Shown here one piece after another: positions 44,593-53,191 of a stretch of 64,000 bases of DNA. Position 1 is the first letter of the stretch, and each line of letters starts with the position of its first letter. The notes beneath the pieces were generated by a model. The model was given only the letters and a program-made list of their open reading frames with translations, was not told the origin of the DNA and did no database searches. Where the stretch lies: positions 11,681 to 75,680 of the forward strand of contig DJVR01000007.1 of the NCBI GenBank assembly GCA_002441285.1. Direction: 5' to 3'. The translations under genes and the position numbers were made by a program. Origin of the DNA: Candidatus Atribacteria bacterium UBA6251 (GTDB taxonomy: Bacteria; Atribacterota; Phoenicimicrobiia; Phoenicimicrobiales; Phoenicimicrobiaceae).

Positions 44593-47075
44593 AATTGTGC
44601 CTTTCTAAGAAAATTAATACAAATTATTCCTAACAGGTATATTGCCCCGGCTAATAAATTTACCACTTGGAAACCATAAGATAAGGCAATTATTATTGCC
44701 AAAACAGAGGCTAGTATAGAACAAAAATTATTGGTAGCCCATAACCAGGGTATAATTAGCCTACCTTTTTTGAATGAACTTACCAGTTTTAAACCTAAAG
44801 GAAAGGGCATTCCCATTAAAAATCCTAAAGGAGAAAGTGATAAGAAAGTGATAAGTATCCTGAGGTTTAAGGGGTATTTTAAGGTTAGACTAAGGAGATG
44901 AGGTAAGACAAATTGATAAAGCATTAAGATGAAAAACAAGCAGCCGATTATTATTTTGAGAATATAAAGATTCTCTTTTTTTATTCTTCGTGAGTAGAAG
45001 CTCCCCAGACCAGAAGATAAAAGAAAAGAAAAAATTACTAATGAAGCAGCATAGCTGGGATTGGGTAAATAAAGGATAAATTTTTGCAGGAAGGATATTT
45101 CTAATAACATATACCCCAAGCCCAAGCAAGCAAAGTAAAGAAGAGAAGGTAATTTTATTCCTCTGGGCAGAGTAGGAAATCTTTTAAAAAGAAGGGGCAA
45201 AAAGATAAAGATGACACTAAAGATTATTCCTTGTATAAAAGTTGCAAAGATGATTAAATTTCCCCATTCTATTAAAGGTTGCCAATTAGCTGAGGATTTT
45301 ATAATCAAGGGAATATTCTTCCATTTTAGAGTGTAGAAAAAATAGGGCTGATTATCAGTAGCTGGAGTTAGATTGAAAAAATAACTATCATAATAAGCTT
45401 GCTCATTTCCTTCTTGAAAGCTTTTTATCAGCTGATTTACTTCTTGATAGTAATAGTCTTTTTCCAGCACGTGATTTATATTCGTCTCTTCTTTTTTTAC
45501 TCCAGGAAAGTAGACTATATCAAATCCTCTTTTGTTACAGAACTCTTTCACTATATCTTTCTTTTCTATAGTGATTTCTTCCTTGCTAAGAATAAAGGTG
45601 GTAGTTGCCCAGCTACGGATTATAATTAAATGATTTTCGGGTCTTTCTATCCCTATTTGCTGAAGAGCCTCCATACCGATGCTACAGAGGCGTAAAATTT
45701 CTCGGGGAGGAAATTTTATCCAGCGAGTAATATTTATTATTCCTTGAGCAGTAAGTTTTTTCCAGAATTCTTTTATTCCTTCCACCGTATAAAGATAGTT
45801 TTCCGAAATACTGTAAAATCCACCAGAGGCAGTATTAGAGGAACCAATTAAAGAAATTTGAAGAAGGTCAAATTTTTCTTCTAATCCCATTAAGAGACTT
45901 CTACCTTCTCCAGTTAATATCTTTACTTCCGGTCGAAGGTAAATATTCCCGGAATATGCTGAGAAATTATTTTGCATTACTGCTTTGACTTCCGGATTGA
46001 TTTCAATTCCCCATATTTCATCCACCTGGTTATAAATAGCTCCTAAAATATCTAAACCTCCTCCAGGACCGATGATCATTATTTTAGTTGGTAGTCCCTC
46101 TTTTTTTTCTAAAAGGTGAAAACCTAGAGCAGAAGATATATAATCGGAAAATTCTATGTTTTTATACCATTCCCGCTCACTTTTTCCTTCCAGTTTAGTA
46201 ATAGCACTCAATCCATCACCATCAGTTACCATTCCTAATTGCTCCGGAATTTCTCCAGAAAACTTGAGACTTAATCCCGGAGCGTATTTTACTCCTCTGC
46301 TTTCTACTATCTCTAATCGGGCATAACTATTCTCTCTTCTTTCAATTATTCTGGATTGAGGATAACGTAGTAAAGTAAATAAACTCTTATAAGGGTTAAT
46401 CGGGAAAGATAGTATACCTTCAGCCTGGCTATAGATTAGGATAAAAAAAATCAAACCTAATGGGTAAATTAATGATTTTTTTATCTTTTTACTTTTTATA
46501 GAAAAGAAAAAGGAGGCGAGAAAAGAAAGTAAAGGAACGATAATTAATAATTCGCTTAAGCTTAAATAAGTAGAAAGAAAGAGAAAAGAGAGGCATCCTA
46601 TAGAAGCACCCCCTAAATCACTAAAATAGATTTGATTTACTTTTTCTGGTAAAGTAGATATAGCTAAAGATATACCAATTCCTGCCCAGAAAAAAGGTAT
46701 AGCTATAGCCAAATAATAAATCGCCAAGTAGATAATTTGTTGTTTATCCATAACCAGACGGTAAAGGTCAAAAGGTATTTTCAGGATAATTACAACTGAA
46801 CAGAGGGAACTAAAGGAAAAGAGAAGAGATGATAGGATGAGGTAAGAAAAGAGATTTTCTCCTTCGACTTTTTTTCGCCAGCTAGAAAAAACGGATAAGA
46901 AGGTTCCACTTGCTCCATATCCCAGAAAAGCAATGCTGATAATCATAAAAGCCAAAAAATTCCATTGTAGAATGGAAAAAACTCTGGTTAAAGAGAGTTC
47001 AAAAAGTAAGATTGAAGCAGAAAATACAAAAATACCACAAAATAAGAAAAAATTACTCTCTTTTTTAGTGTTCAT
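44589..47075 (-). CDS. Spermidine-synthase-like multi-pass membrane protein
   Basis: An 828-residue membrane protein. About seven spans at the N-terminus (to ~225) resemble MFS-like halves; the centre (about 240-570) is a Rossmann aminopropyltransferase-like domain with IMIIGPGGGLDILGA near 330-344 and GIEINPEV after it; the C-terminus adds five to six spans. This spermidine synthase-transporter-like arrangement is common in bacteria but seldom characterised; a true polyamine product is not established. It is the second gene of the operon, 79 bases after the patatin gene and overlapping the MEMO-CapA gene. Confidence 0.72.
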   Translation of the reverse strand: MNTKKESNFFLFCGIFVFSASILLFELSLTRVFSILQWNFLAFMIISIAFLGYGASGTFLSVFSSWRKKVEGENLFSYLILSSLLFSFSSLCSVVIILKIPFDLYRLVMDKQQIIYLAIYYLAIAIPFFWAGIGISLAISTLPEKVNQIYFSDLGGASIGCLSFLFLSTYLSLSELLIIVPLLSFLASFFFSIKSKKIKKSLIYPLGLIFFILIYSQAEGILSFPINPYKSLFTLLRYPQSRIIERRENSYARLEIVESRGVKYAPGLSLKFSGEIPEQLGMVTDGDGLSAITKLEGKSEREWYKNIEFSDYISSALGFHLLEKKEGLPTKIMIIGPGGGLDILGAIYNQVDEIWGIEINPEVKAVMQNNFSAYSGNIYLRPEVKILTGEGRSLLMGLEEKFDLLQISLIGSSNTASGGFYSISENYLYTVEGIKEFWKKLTAQGIINITRWIKFPPREILRLCSIGMEALQQIGIERPENHLIIIRSWATTTFILSKEEITIEKKDIVKEFCNKRGFDIVYFPGVKKEETNINHVLEKDYYYQEVNQLIKSFQEGNEQAYYDSYFFNLTPATDNQPYFFYTLKWKNIPLIIKSSANWQPLIEWGNLIIFATFIQGIIFSVIFIFLPLLFKRFPTLPRGIKLPSLLYFACLGLGYMLLEISFLQKFILYLPNPSYAASLVIFSFLLSSGLGSFYSRRIKKENLYILKIIIGCLFFILMLYQFVLPHLLSLTLKYPLNLRILITFLSLSPLGFLMGMPFPLGLKLVSSFKKGRLIIPWLWATNNFCSILASVLAIIIALSYGFQVVNLLAGAIYLLGIICINFLRKAQL

Positions 47076-47154
47076 AATGCTTATCCCCAGAACAAGGTAG
47101 TTAATCGCTTAAAAAATAAATTATCTTCTTATTTTTGGGGGAGAAAAAATTTAT

Positions 47155-48204
47155 TTACTCTCTCACCAGATTGGTCTTTAGTTTTTTCTTAATTGCCATT
47201 TTAATTTGGGGGAGAAGGTCTAAAGTAGCTTCTTTTCCCGCTTTTATACACTGATCAGCCTTCTCAAATTCAAAGAGTCCAATTTTTTCTATTTCATAAG
47301 GGATAATTACCACATCTGCCTGGCGCAATCTGAGAGAAGCAATCTCTTTTTCCATAATATCTAATGATTTACTAATTATTTCAATCAGATGGGGTCCTTC
47401 AAATTTTTTCTTCACCCCAGTGATTTTTTGGCTTAATGAGGATACTTCTTTTTCTACTAAAGAGGCAATCTTCTTAGCATCTTTTAGTTTAGGCAGTTCT
47501 TTTAGACTTAATTTGATTAGATTAGTATTACTTACTTCATTAAGATATCCGGTTTCTTGATTTATCATCATAATTACTGGTTGAGGATTCTTTTTGCTTA
47601 AACTAACCGCAATAATAAAATCAGCTCCCATCTTTTTTACTACCTCTACTGGTACAGGATCTACTATACCTCCATCTACTAAATATCTTTCCTGATACTT
47701 TACTGGAGTAAAGATTCCCGGGATAGAAATACTAGCTCTTACTGCCTTTAATACACTACCTTGATTTAAGATAACTTTTGCCCCACTGGTTAAATCAGTA
47801 GAGATAGCAGCAAAAGGGATTTTTAAATCTGAGAAGTCCTTATTTTTTAGGGCGATTTTACTTAGCATTTCATCTATTCGTTTTCCACTAAATAAGCCAG
47901 AAAAAGGAAAAGTGGGATTAAAAATAATAAGAGGAGCTCGCTTTTTAACCTGCATGGCTATTCTTTTTATCTTTTTTATGGAAATACCACTAGCATATAT
48001 TGCCCCAATGAGGGCACCTATACTGGTGCCCGCAATTATATCAATAGGGATGTGATGAGCTTCTAAAGCTTCAATTACCCCAATGTGGGCCATGCCCCGA
48101 GCAGATCCACTACCCAGAGCTAAACCAAACTTTAATCCCTTTTTCTTACTTTGTTCTAATAAATATTCTAATTCCTGATCTGGTTTAAACTTAGGTATTT
48201 TCAT
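47155..48204 (-). CDS. Patatin-like phospholipase (RssA family)
   Basis: A 349-residue cytosolic-type patatin. Seen: oxyanion loop LGSGSARGMAHIGV at about 30-43, nucleophile S61 in GTSIG, and the catalytic Asp D177 in VDGGIVDP, the Ser-Asp dyad of the family. The C-terminal ~150 residues are a charged helical extension. It hydrolyses acyl ester bonds of lipids or is a regulatory lipase; substrate unknown. It is the first gene of the minus-strand operon with the spermidine-synthase-like protein, MEMO-CapA and DUF3160 genes, which hints at a joint envelope role. Confidence 0.85.
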   Translation of the reverse strand: MKIPKFKPDQELEYLLEQSKKKGLKFGLALGSGSARGMAHIGVIEALEAHHIPIDIIAGTSIGALIGAIYASGISIKKIKRIAMQVKKRAPLIIFNPTFPFSGLFSGKRIDEMLSKIALKNKDFSDLKIPFAAISTDLTSGAKVILNQGSVLKAVRASISIPGIFTPVKYQERYLVDGGIVDPVPVEVVKKMGADFIIAVSLSKKNPQPVIMMINQETGYLNEVSNTNLIKLSLKELPKLKDAKKIASLVEKEVSSLSQKITGVKKKFEGPHLIEIISKSLDIMEKEIASLRLRQADVVIIPYEIEKIGLFEFEKADQCIKAGKEATLDLLPQIKMAIKKKLKTNLVRE

Positions 48205-48589
48205 TACTTAACCTCTATCAATCGAGCAAGATCATTGCAGAACATTTTAACAAAACCATTTAATTTTTTGTTTTAAAGATAATTCAGGTAAAGATTAATA
48301 TTCTTATTCGCCATTGGAGAGCAAAATCCTTTTTATTTATTTTATTATATTTTTACCAATTAGAATTATAAACTAAGAAAACTAATAAATTTATATTTAC
48401 CATTAAATAATGAAATTCAATTCGATAAAATGATTATTTAATAGTATAATAGTTACAAGATCAATTAATTTAGAATAAAAAAATTTCAAAAAACAGAAAA
48501 AGAATTTTTCACCAGAGGAAAAATGTGGATTATATCTCAAAGCTGAAATAAATTTTTCTACAATACAAGAATAGAAAAAGGAAAAAGTT
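48205..48589. other. Intergenic stretch without a gene
   Basis: 385 bases of very AT-rich DNA between the divergent patatin gene and the decayed MGMT-family gene. A TATAAT at 48445-48450 could belong to a promoter for the pseudogene. No coding sequence or RNA motif is seen. Confidence 0.5.
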
Positions 48590-49061
48590 TTGGTTAGTAA
48601 GCGTAAATCCTGGTAGGAAAAATTAGAAAATAATAAGAATTTTCCTAAAACACTTAAATTTGAAACTAATTTTCCTTGTACTAAAGCCCTGATTAAAATG
48701 GGGGATAAAACCGGCGATAGTGTAGTTCTGGCTCCACCTTTAGCGGTAAATGAAATAATGAAAGAAATACCGAAGTGGAGATTGATTACTCTGGGGGAAA
48801 TTTGTCAAATACTGGCCAAAAAACATGGAACAAAATATTGTTGTATTCTTACTTACTACTGGTATATTTGTAATGCTTGTAGCTCATGCTGCTGAAGAGA
48901 CTAAGAATGGTATTCCTTACTGGAGAACTCTAAAAAATAATTATGAACTAAATGAGAAATATCCTCAAGGAGTAGAAAAGCAGAAAGAATTACTGGAAAA
49001 AGAAGGGCACACTATAATTAAAAAAGGAAAAAAATATTACGTGAAAGATTATTCGGGATAA
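48590..49061 (+). pseudogene. Decayed MGMT-family (methyltransferase-like DNA-binding) gene
   Basis: A continuous match to MGMT-family/ATL-like proteins can be rebuilt across two lesions. From a TTG at 48590 the frame reads VSKRKSW, a TAG at 48614-48616, then EKLENNKNFPKTLKFETNF, followed by GDSVVLAPPLAVNEI and EIPKWRLITLGEICQILAKK. A 4-base duplication (TACT, about 48851-48858) then shifts the frame; the second frame continues LTTGIFVMLVAHAAEE, PYWRTLKNNYELNEKYPQGVEKQ and EGHTIIKKGKKYYVKDY to the stop at 49061. The parts join in correct order with no other loss, so the gene decayed recently (or the stop is a sequencing error). The family binds alkylated or modified DNA through a helix-turn-helix. 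Confidence 0.75.
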
Positions 49062-49268
49062 TTCGCTCTCTCTTCCTCTCTAAATTAGATACCCATAAAA
49101 TATAGGGTGTAAACCTACCACATACAATAAAGATTTAGGATATGCCAATTATATTTTAAAAGGTTATGGCGAAATAATTACAAATTCTAAAAATTTTAAA
49201 TTTAGATGCAATTAATTTAAAAAAGTGATAATATATTACAATAAAAGATTAATGTTTTAGGAAGGATT

Positions 49269-49358
49269 ATGGAAGTCCAAAGTTTTTGGGAAAAATTTAA
49301 ATTAATCAACAATTATTATTACTATTATTACTATTATCTTCAGGAGGTAATTGCCTGA
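49269..49358 (+). CDS. Tyrosine-rich leader peptide (29 residues) of an amino-acid attenuator
   Basis: ATG at 49269 with AGGAAGGA at 49259-49266; the peptide is MEVQSFWEKFKLINN, then eight tyrosines in a row (codons 16-23, mixed TAT and TAC at 49314-49337), then LQEVIA and TGA at 49356. It also holds two Phe and one Trp. The use of both Tyr codons argues against a simple trinucleotide repeat. It sits directly in front of alternative RNA structures and an ABC transporter operon and has the layout of trpL, pheL and hisL. Inferred role: its translation speed at Tyr codons reports charged tRNA-Tyr levels. Confidence 0.85.
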   Translation: MEVQSFWEKFKLINNYYYYYYYYLQEVIA

Positions 49359-49381
49359 CGATAGTAGAATAATAGTGATAA
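49316..49381 (+). promoter_or_regulatory. Attenuator helix formed by the Tyr codons and a downstream strand
   Basis: The Tyr-codon strand (49316-49338) is complementary to 49360-49381 (GATAGTAGAATAATAGTG and on) over about 22 pairs with one bulged A and two G-U pairs. The antiterminator strand 49341-49355 lies inside its loop. A ribosome stalled at the Tyr codons would break this helix and free the antiterminator strand. Confidence 0.65.
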
Positions 49382-49418
49382 AATCACTGGAATTCTAACC
49401 ATGGGCAGTTACCTCCTG
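49341..49418 (+). promoter_or_regulatory. Antiterminator pairing of the Tyr attenuator
   Basis: CAGGAGGTAATTGCC (49341-49355) pairs with GGCAGTTACCTCCTG (49404-49418) over 15 continuous pairs with a single G-U. The left strand includes the last leader codons, so a ribosome at the TGA (49356) would cover it. The right strand is also the left arm of the terminator, so the two structures exclude each other. Confidence 0.8.
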
Positions 49419-49442
49419 AGGGGTAATTACCCATGGTTTTTT
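49398..49442 (+). terminator. Attenuator terminator
   Basis: ACCATGGG-C-AGTTACC pairs with GGTAATT-A-CCCATGGT (49398-49437) over 16 positions with one mismatch and one G-U, loop TCCTGAGG, followed by six T's. It is a textbook rho-independent terminator and shares its left arm with the antiterminator. Confidence 0.85.
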
Positions 49443-49455
49443 GTTTTAGTATTTT

Positions 49456-49498
49456 AAAAAGCCAGGGGTAGAATAAAATATCGCCTCTGGCTTTTTTT
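49456..49498 (+). terminator. Second tandem terminator
   Basis: AAAAAGCCAGGGG pairs with CCTCTGGCTTTTT (one G-U) with seven T's. It lies 14 bases after the first terminator and before the transporter gene. The strand TACCCATGG of the first terminator (49428-49436) can pair with CCAGGGGTA (49462-49470) with one mismatch, so antitermination at the first site might also disarm this one. Confidence 0.75.
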
Positions 49499-49652
49499 CT
49501 TCTCTATATTTATAACTGCAAAAGGACAACCGGAGAATGAAGACAAATAAAAACAATCAGGAGGTGAGAAAAGTATTAAATTATTAAATAATTGTTGTTT
49601 TTATTTTTTCTAAAACATTGATTTAAAAAATATTAAAAAGGAGATAAAGGTT

Positions 49653-50639
49653 ATGAAAAATTTAATTAAAGTTTTTAGTATTTGTTTTATGGTGATCATT
49701 CTTGGTTTAATGTTTATCTCAATAATATTAGCTGCTCCCTTAAAAATCGGTATTGTTCAGATTGTTGAGCATCCTGCTCTGGACGCAGCAAGAGATGGTT
49801 TTATTACTACCTTGACGGAAGCAGGATTCCGGGAAGGGCAGGAAGTCATTTATGATTTACAGAATGCCCAGGGTGATTTTAATAATGCTATCTCCATTGC
49901 TCAAAAGTTCAAAGATGATAAAGTAGATATGATTGTCGCGATTGCCACCCCCACTGCCCAGGCAGCATTACAAGTAAATAAGGAAATCCCTATCATTATT
50001 AATGCGGTAACTGATCCGGTAGCAGCGAATTTAGCGCAAAGCTGGGAAAGCTCTGGTAATAATGTTACTGGAATGAGTGATGCTGCTCCTAATGCCTTAC
50101 AGATAAGATTAATTACCAGATTACTACCCCAAGTTAAGAATATTGGAACTATCTACAATGCAGGTGAAGTTAACTCTGTAGTCCAGATTGAGGAAGTTAA
50201 GAATACCTGTAAAGAATTAAATTTAAACCTGATTGAGGTTACAGTTAGCAATTCCAGTGATGTATTGATGGCAGCACAATCCTTGGTGGGAAGGGTAGAG
50301 GCAATATATATTGTTACTGATAATACAGCAGTATCTGCTATGGAATCTATTGTAAAGGTATGTAACCAGGAAAAGATTGCCTTGGTAGTTGCTGATCCCA
50401 GTTTGGTAGATAAAGGTGCTTTAGCGTCTTACGGAATAGATTATTTTAATCTGGGTAAAAAATCTGGAGAGATGGCACTAAAAGTAATAAAAGGAACTAA
50501 ACCTTCAGAAATTCCAATCCAAAAAATGGATAAAGAAGAGGACTTGCAATTTGTAATCAACTTAAATGCAGCTAAAATATTGAATCTTTCCCTTAGTGAG
50601 GAGATATTAAAACAAGCAGATAAAATAATTGAAGATTAA
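49653..50639 (+). CDS. ABC transporter substrate-binding protein (ABC_sub_bind/TrpX-like), probably for tyrosine
   Basis: A 328-residue binding protein with a signal peptide (about 1-28). The mature sequence starts LKIGIVQIVEHPALDAARDGF, the hallmark of the ABC_sub_bind (PF04392) family that includes TrpX, and contains ATPTAQAAL, NAVTDPVAANL and VTGMSD. Family members are linked to aromatic amino acids or, less securely, other substrates. The Tyr attenuator immediately upstream is direct evidence in the sequence for tyrosine-linked control, so a tyrosine or aromatic substrate is inferred. About 155 bases separate the second terminator from the ATG. Confidence 0.82.
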   Translation: MKNLIKVFSICFMVIILGLMFISIILAAPLKIGIVQIVEHPALDAARDGFITTLTEAGFREGQEVIYDLQNAQGDFNNAISIAQKFKDDKVDMIVAIATPTAQAALQVNKEIPIIINAVTDPVAANLAQSWESSGNNVTGMSDAAPNALQIRLITRLLPQVKNIGTIYNAGEVNSVVQIEEVKNTCKELNLNLIEVTVSNSSDVLMAAQSLVGRVEAIYIVTDNTAVSAMESIVKVCNQEKIALVVADPSLVDKGALASYGIDYFNLGKKSGEMALKVIKGTKPSEIPIQKMDKEEDLQFVINLNAAKILNLSLSEEILKQADKIIED

Positions 50640-50685
50640 AGATTAATTACCTAATTTTTAGAAGAGATGAAAGGGGTCAGATAAG

Positions 50686-51627
50686 ATGTCTATAAGTATC
50701 GCTCTCCATGCTTTAGAACAGGGTTTAATCTTTGGTATTATGGTATTAGGAGTATTTCTTACCTATAAAATATTGGATTTTCCAGATCTTACTGTGGATG
50801 GAAGTTTTACTTTAGGAGCAGCGGTTACGGCTACTATAATATTTTCTGGAGGAAGTCCCTTATGGGGTATCAGTTTAGCTATAATTAGTGGTTCTTTAGC
50901 TGGGCTGTTTACAGGTTTTCTTCATACCAAATTAAAATTGAGTAATCTTTTATCCGGTATTTTGACTATGACCTTGCTCTATTCGGTAAACTTAAGAATT
51001 ATGGGAAAACCGAATATACCTTTATTAGGTAAAGAGACTATATTGGAGAAGATAGCAATTTACTTACCCCATATTTCGGGAAATTATCTGATCCCTTTCT
51101 TTTTTCTAATTTTAGTGATCATTATTAAATTTGCCCTGGATTTATTCTTATCCACTGAGATAGGTCTGGCTATTATTGCCACTGGTGATAATGAACAAAT
51201 GATTAAAAGCTTAGGGGCAAATACGGACTTAACCAAGATAATCGGGTTAAGTTTATCTAATGCTCTGGTAGCTCTTTCGGGGGCCTTTTTTGCTCAGTAT
51301 TCTGGTTTTGCGGATGTCAATATGGGTTTAGGAACTATTGTATCCGGATTAGCTTCGGTAATTATCGGAATTAGTATCATTCGTACTCCCACTATCTTTT
51401 GGAGGACTATTGCGGTAGTAATAGGTTCTTTATTATATCGCTTAATTATGATTATAGCTTTACGTTATGGTTATAGGTTAGGTTTTAAACCGGGAGATTT
51501 AAAATTAATTTCTGCTGTATTGGTAATAGTGGCTTTAGCAGTACCATTGATCAAAAAGAGGATTGATTTTTTAACCAGTTTTAATTTAGGTAGAAAAGAC
51601 TTACAAAATAACCATAAAGAGGTTTGA
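50686..51627 (+). CDS. ABC transporter permease (TrpY-like)
   Basis: A 313-residue permease with about eight to nine membrane spans. Characteristic segments: EQGLIFGIMVLGVFLTYKILDFPDLTVDGSF (cut into two parts around residue 30), SGILTMTLLYSVNLRIMGKPN and NALVALSGAFFAQYSGFADVNMG. This is the permease type that accompanies TrpX-class binding proteins and is related to LivH/M-like permeases. The gene sits between the binding protein and ATPase genes, 4 bases before the latter. Confidence 0.85.
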   Translation: MSISIALHALEQGLIFGIMVLGVFLTYKILDFPDLTVDGSFTLGAAVTATIIFSGGSPLWGISLAIISGSLAGLFTGFLHTKLKLSNLLSGILTMTLLYSVNLRIMGKPNIPLLGKETILEKIAIYLPHISGNYLIPFFFLILVIIIKFALDLFLSTEIGLAIIATGDNEQMIKSLGANTDLTKIIGLSLSNALVALSGAFFAQYSGFADVNMGLGTIVSGLASVIIGISIIRTPTIFWRTIAVVIGSLLYRLIMIIALRYGYRLGFKPGDLKLISAVLVIVALAVPLIKKRIDFLTSFNLGRKDLQNNHKEV

Positions 51628-51631
51628 ATAG

Positions 51632-52429
51632 ATGTTATTAATCAAATCATTAACTAAATATTTTTCTAAGAATACCCCTCATCAGGTATTGGCTTTGCAC
51701 AATTTTAATTTAAAAGTGAAAAAAGGTGATTTTATTACTATTATAGGTAGCAATGGTGCAGGCAAGTCCACTCTTTTAAATTTAATTGCCGGGACCTTGC
51801 TGCCAGATTATGGAGAAATAAGATTAGATGGAGAGATGATTACCTACCAACCTGAATATAAAAGAGCTTACTGGATTGGAAGGGTCTTTCAAAATCCTCT
51901 TTTAGGAACTGCTCCCTATATGAGTATAGAAGAGAATTTGGCCCTTTCCTTAAAAAGAGAGAAAAGAGGATTGCGTAAAGGTATTAATCAAGAGATGAGA
52001 GAATATTTTCGTCAAAGACTAAGCGAATTAGGTTTAGGTTTAGAAAAGGATCTTAATAAAAAAGCCGGTTTACTTTCCGGAGGGGAAAGACAGGCAATGA
52101 CTATGTTAATGGCTACTATGTTTAAACCAAAGGTTTTATTGTTAGATGAGCACACTGCAGCTTTAGATCCGGAAAGTAGTAAGAAAATTTTAAAGATAAC
52201 CGAAGAATTAGTGGAAGAGAGAAAGAATGATTTGATTACTCTGATGGTTACTCATAATATGAAGCAAGCGTTGGAAGTGGGGAATAGAACTATAATGATG
52301 GATAGGGGGCAAAATATTTTCGATATCCAGGGAGAGGAAAGAAATAAGATTGATGTAAATTTTCTACTCCAGCAATTTTCTAAATTAAGAAATCAGGAAT
52401 ATATTGAAGATAGATTAGTCCTTGATTAA
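51632..52429 (+). CDS. ABC transporter ATP-binding protein (TrpZ-like)
   Basis: A 265-residue ABC ATPase. Walker A GSNGAGKSTLLN, the Q-loop RVFQNPLLGTAPYMSIEENLALS, signature LSGGERQAMTMLMA, Walker B VLLLDEHTAALDP (His after DE in place of Pro, common in this subfamily) and switch TLMVTHNMKQAL. It energises the TrpY-like permease. Last gene of the Tyr-attenuated operon. Confidence 0.85.
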   Translation: MLLIKSLTKYFSKNTPHQVLALHNFNLKVKKGDFITIIGSNGAGKSTLLNLIAGTLLPDYGEIRLDGEMITYQPEYKRAYWIGRVFQNPLLGTAPYMSIEENLALSLKREKRGLRKGINQEMREYFRQRLSELGLGLEKDLNKKAGLLSGGERQAMTMLMATMFKPKVLLLDEHTAALDPESSKKILKITEELVEERKNDLITLMVTHNMKQALEVGNRTIMMDRGQNIFDIQGEERNKIDVNFLLQQFSKLRNQEYIEDRLVLD

Positions 52430-52612
52430 TTATTGCTTATTAATCACCAGGATTCTAAAAAATAAATTTAAGGATTTAAATTCGGCATTAAAAAATTAGG
52501 TAATATAAAGATAGTTTTACATTAGATCAATTTTTTAGTAGTATAATTATTAAAAATTGTCTTCTCCAAGGATAGGTTTTATAACCAATAATAAAAGTTT
52601 TAAAAGAAGAAG

Positions 52613-52712
52613 ATTGAAAAGTTATTATTTTTAAAAAATCGCAACTTTATCCTGATCCTTGTGTTTGTAGTGGGTTTATTCTTTCCCGGTTTTGCGTATT
52701 ATACCAGGTCCT
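52613..52712 (+). pseudogene. N-terminal fragment of a bile acid:sodium symporter-like transporter cut by IS3
   Basis: The frame gives EKLLFLKNRNFILILVFVV then GLFFPGFAYY, which resembles the first membrane span of bile acid:sodium symporter family proteins. It runs straight into the IS3 left end at 52713, and no continuation is found beyond the right end at 53881. No good start codon remains. Confidence 0.4.
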
Positions 52713-52808
52713 TGGAGTGAACCCCTGCCACTAGACCCATTTACAGAAAAATAAGACTCGTTGTATAATTAAAATTAGCAAGAAGAAGGAAAAAGGAGTA
52801 AAGTGGCA

Positions 52809-53158
52809 ATGGGGATTAAAAGAAAGTAGTATTCCCAAGAACAGAAAGAAGAAATGGTACAAAAGGCCCTAAGTGGTAAAAGTGCCCTGGAATTAGGTAA
52901 GGAGTATAACATCTCCCCTGGACTTATCAACCGCTGGAAGAGACAGTACTTAGGGGAGAACTAAAGGGTAATAATGATAACCCAGAAATAAAAAAGTTAT
53001 AGATCCAAATAGCTAAGCTTGAGCAGATGATCGGTAAGCTGACCAGGGAGAACTATATTTTAAAAAAAGAGAGAGAATACCTACTACAGAGGGAAAAAGA
53101 GGATTCCTCCATCATTACCGGTCCTTATTTCAATCGATTAAAGAAGGATGTAGACTAA
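52809..53158 (+). pseudogene. IS3 orfA (helix-turn-helix protein), disrupted
   Basis: ATG at 52809 reads MGIKRK then TAG at 52827. The frame continues YSQEQKEEMVQKALSGKSAL and YNISPGLINRWKRQYL, the IS3 OrfA helix-turn-helix. It hits TAA at 52962, and a frame change is needed to reach DNPEIKKL, a TAG, IQIAKLEQMIGKLTREN and YILKKEREYLLQ, the leucine-zipper part. At least two stops and one frameshift. Confidence 0.75.
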
Positions 53159-53191
53159 TGGCTATAAAAAGATCTACCTTTAAAAAGAGAG

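Noticed and set aside
49311..49338. The run of TAT/TAC triplets as a plain microsatellite
   Set aside because: The codons are mixed in an irregular order, lie in frame in an ORF with start, ribosome site and stop, and are followed by precise alternative pairings.
49062..49450. A Tyr T-box riboswitch before the transporter
   Set aside because: I find no T-box core sequence or stem I features; the antiterminator pairs with the coding end of a leader peptide, which fits ribosome-mediated attenuation.
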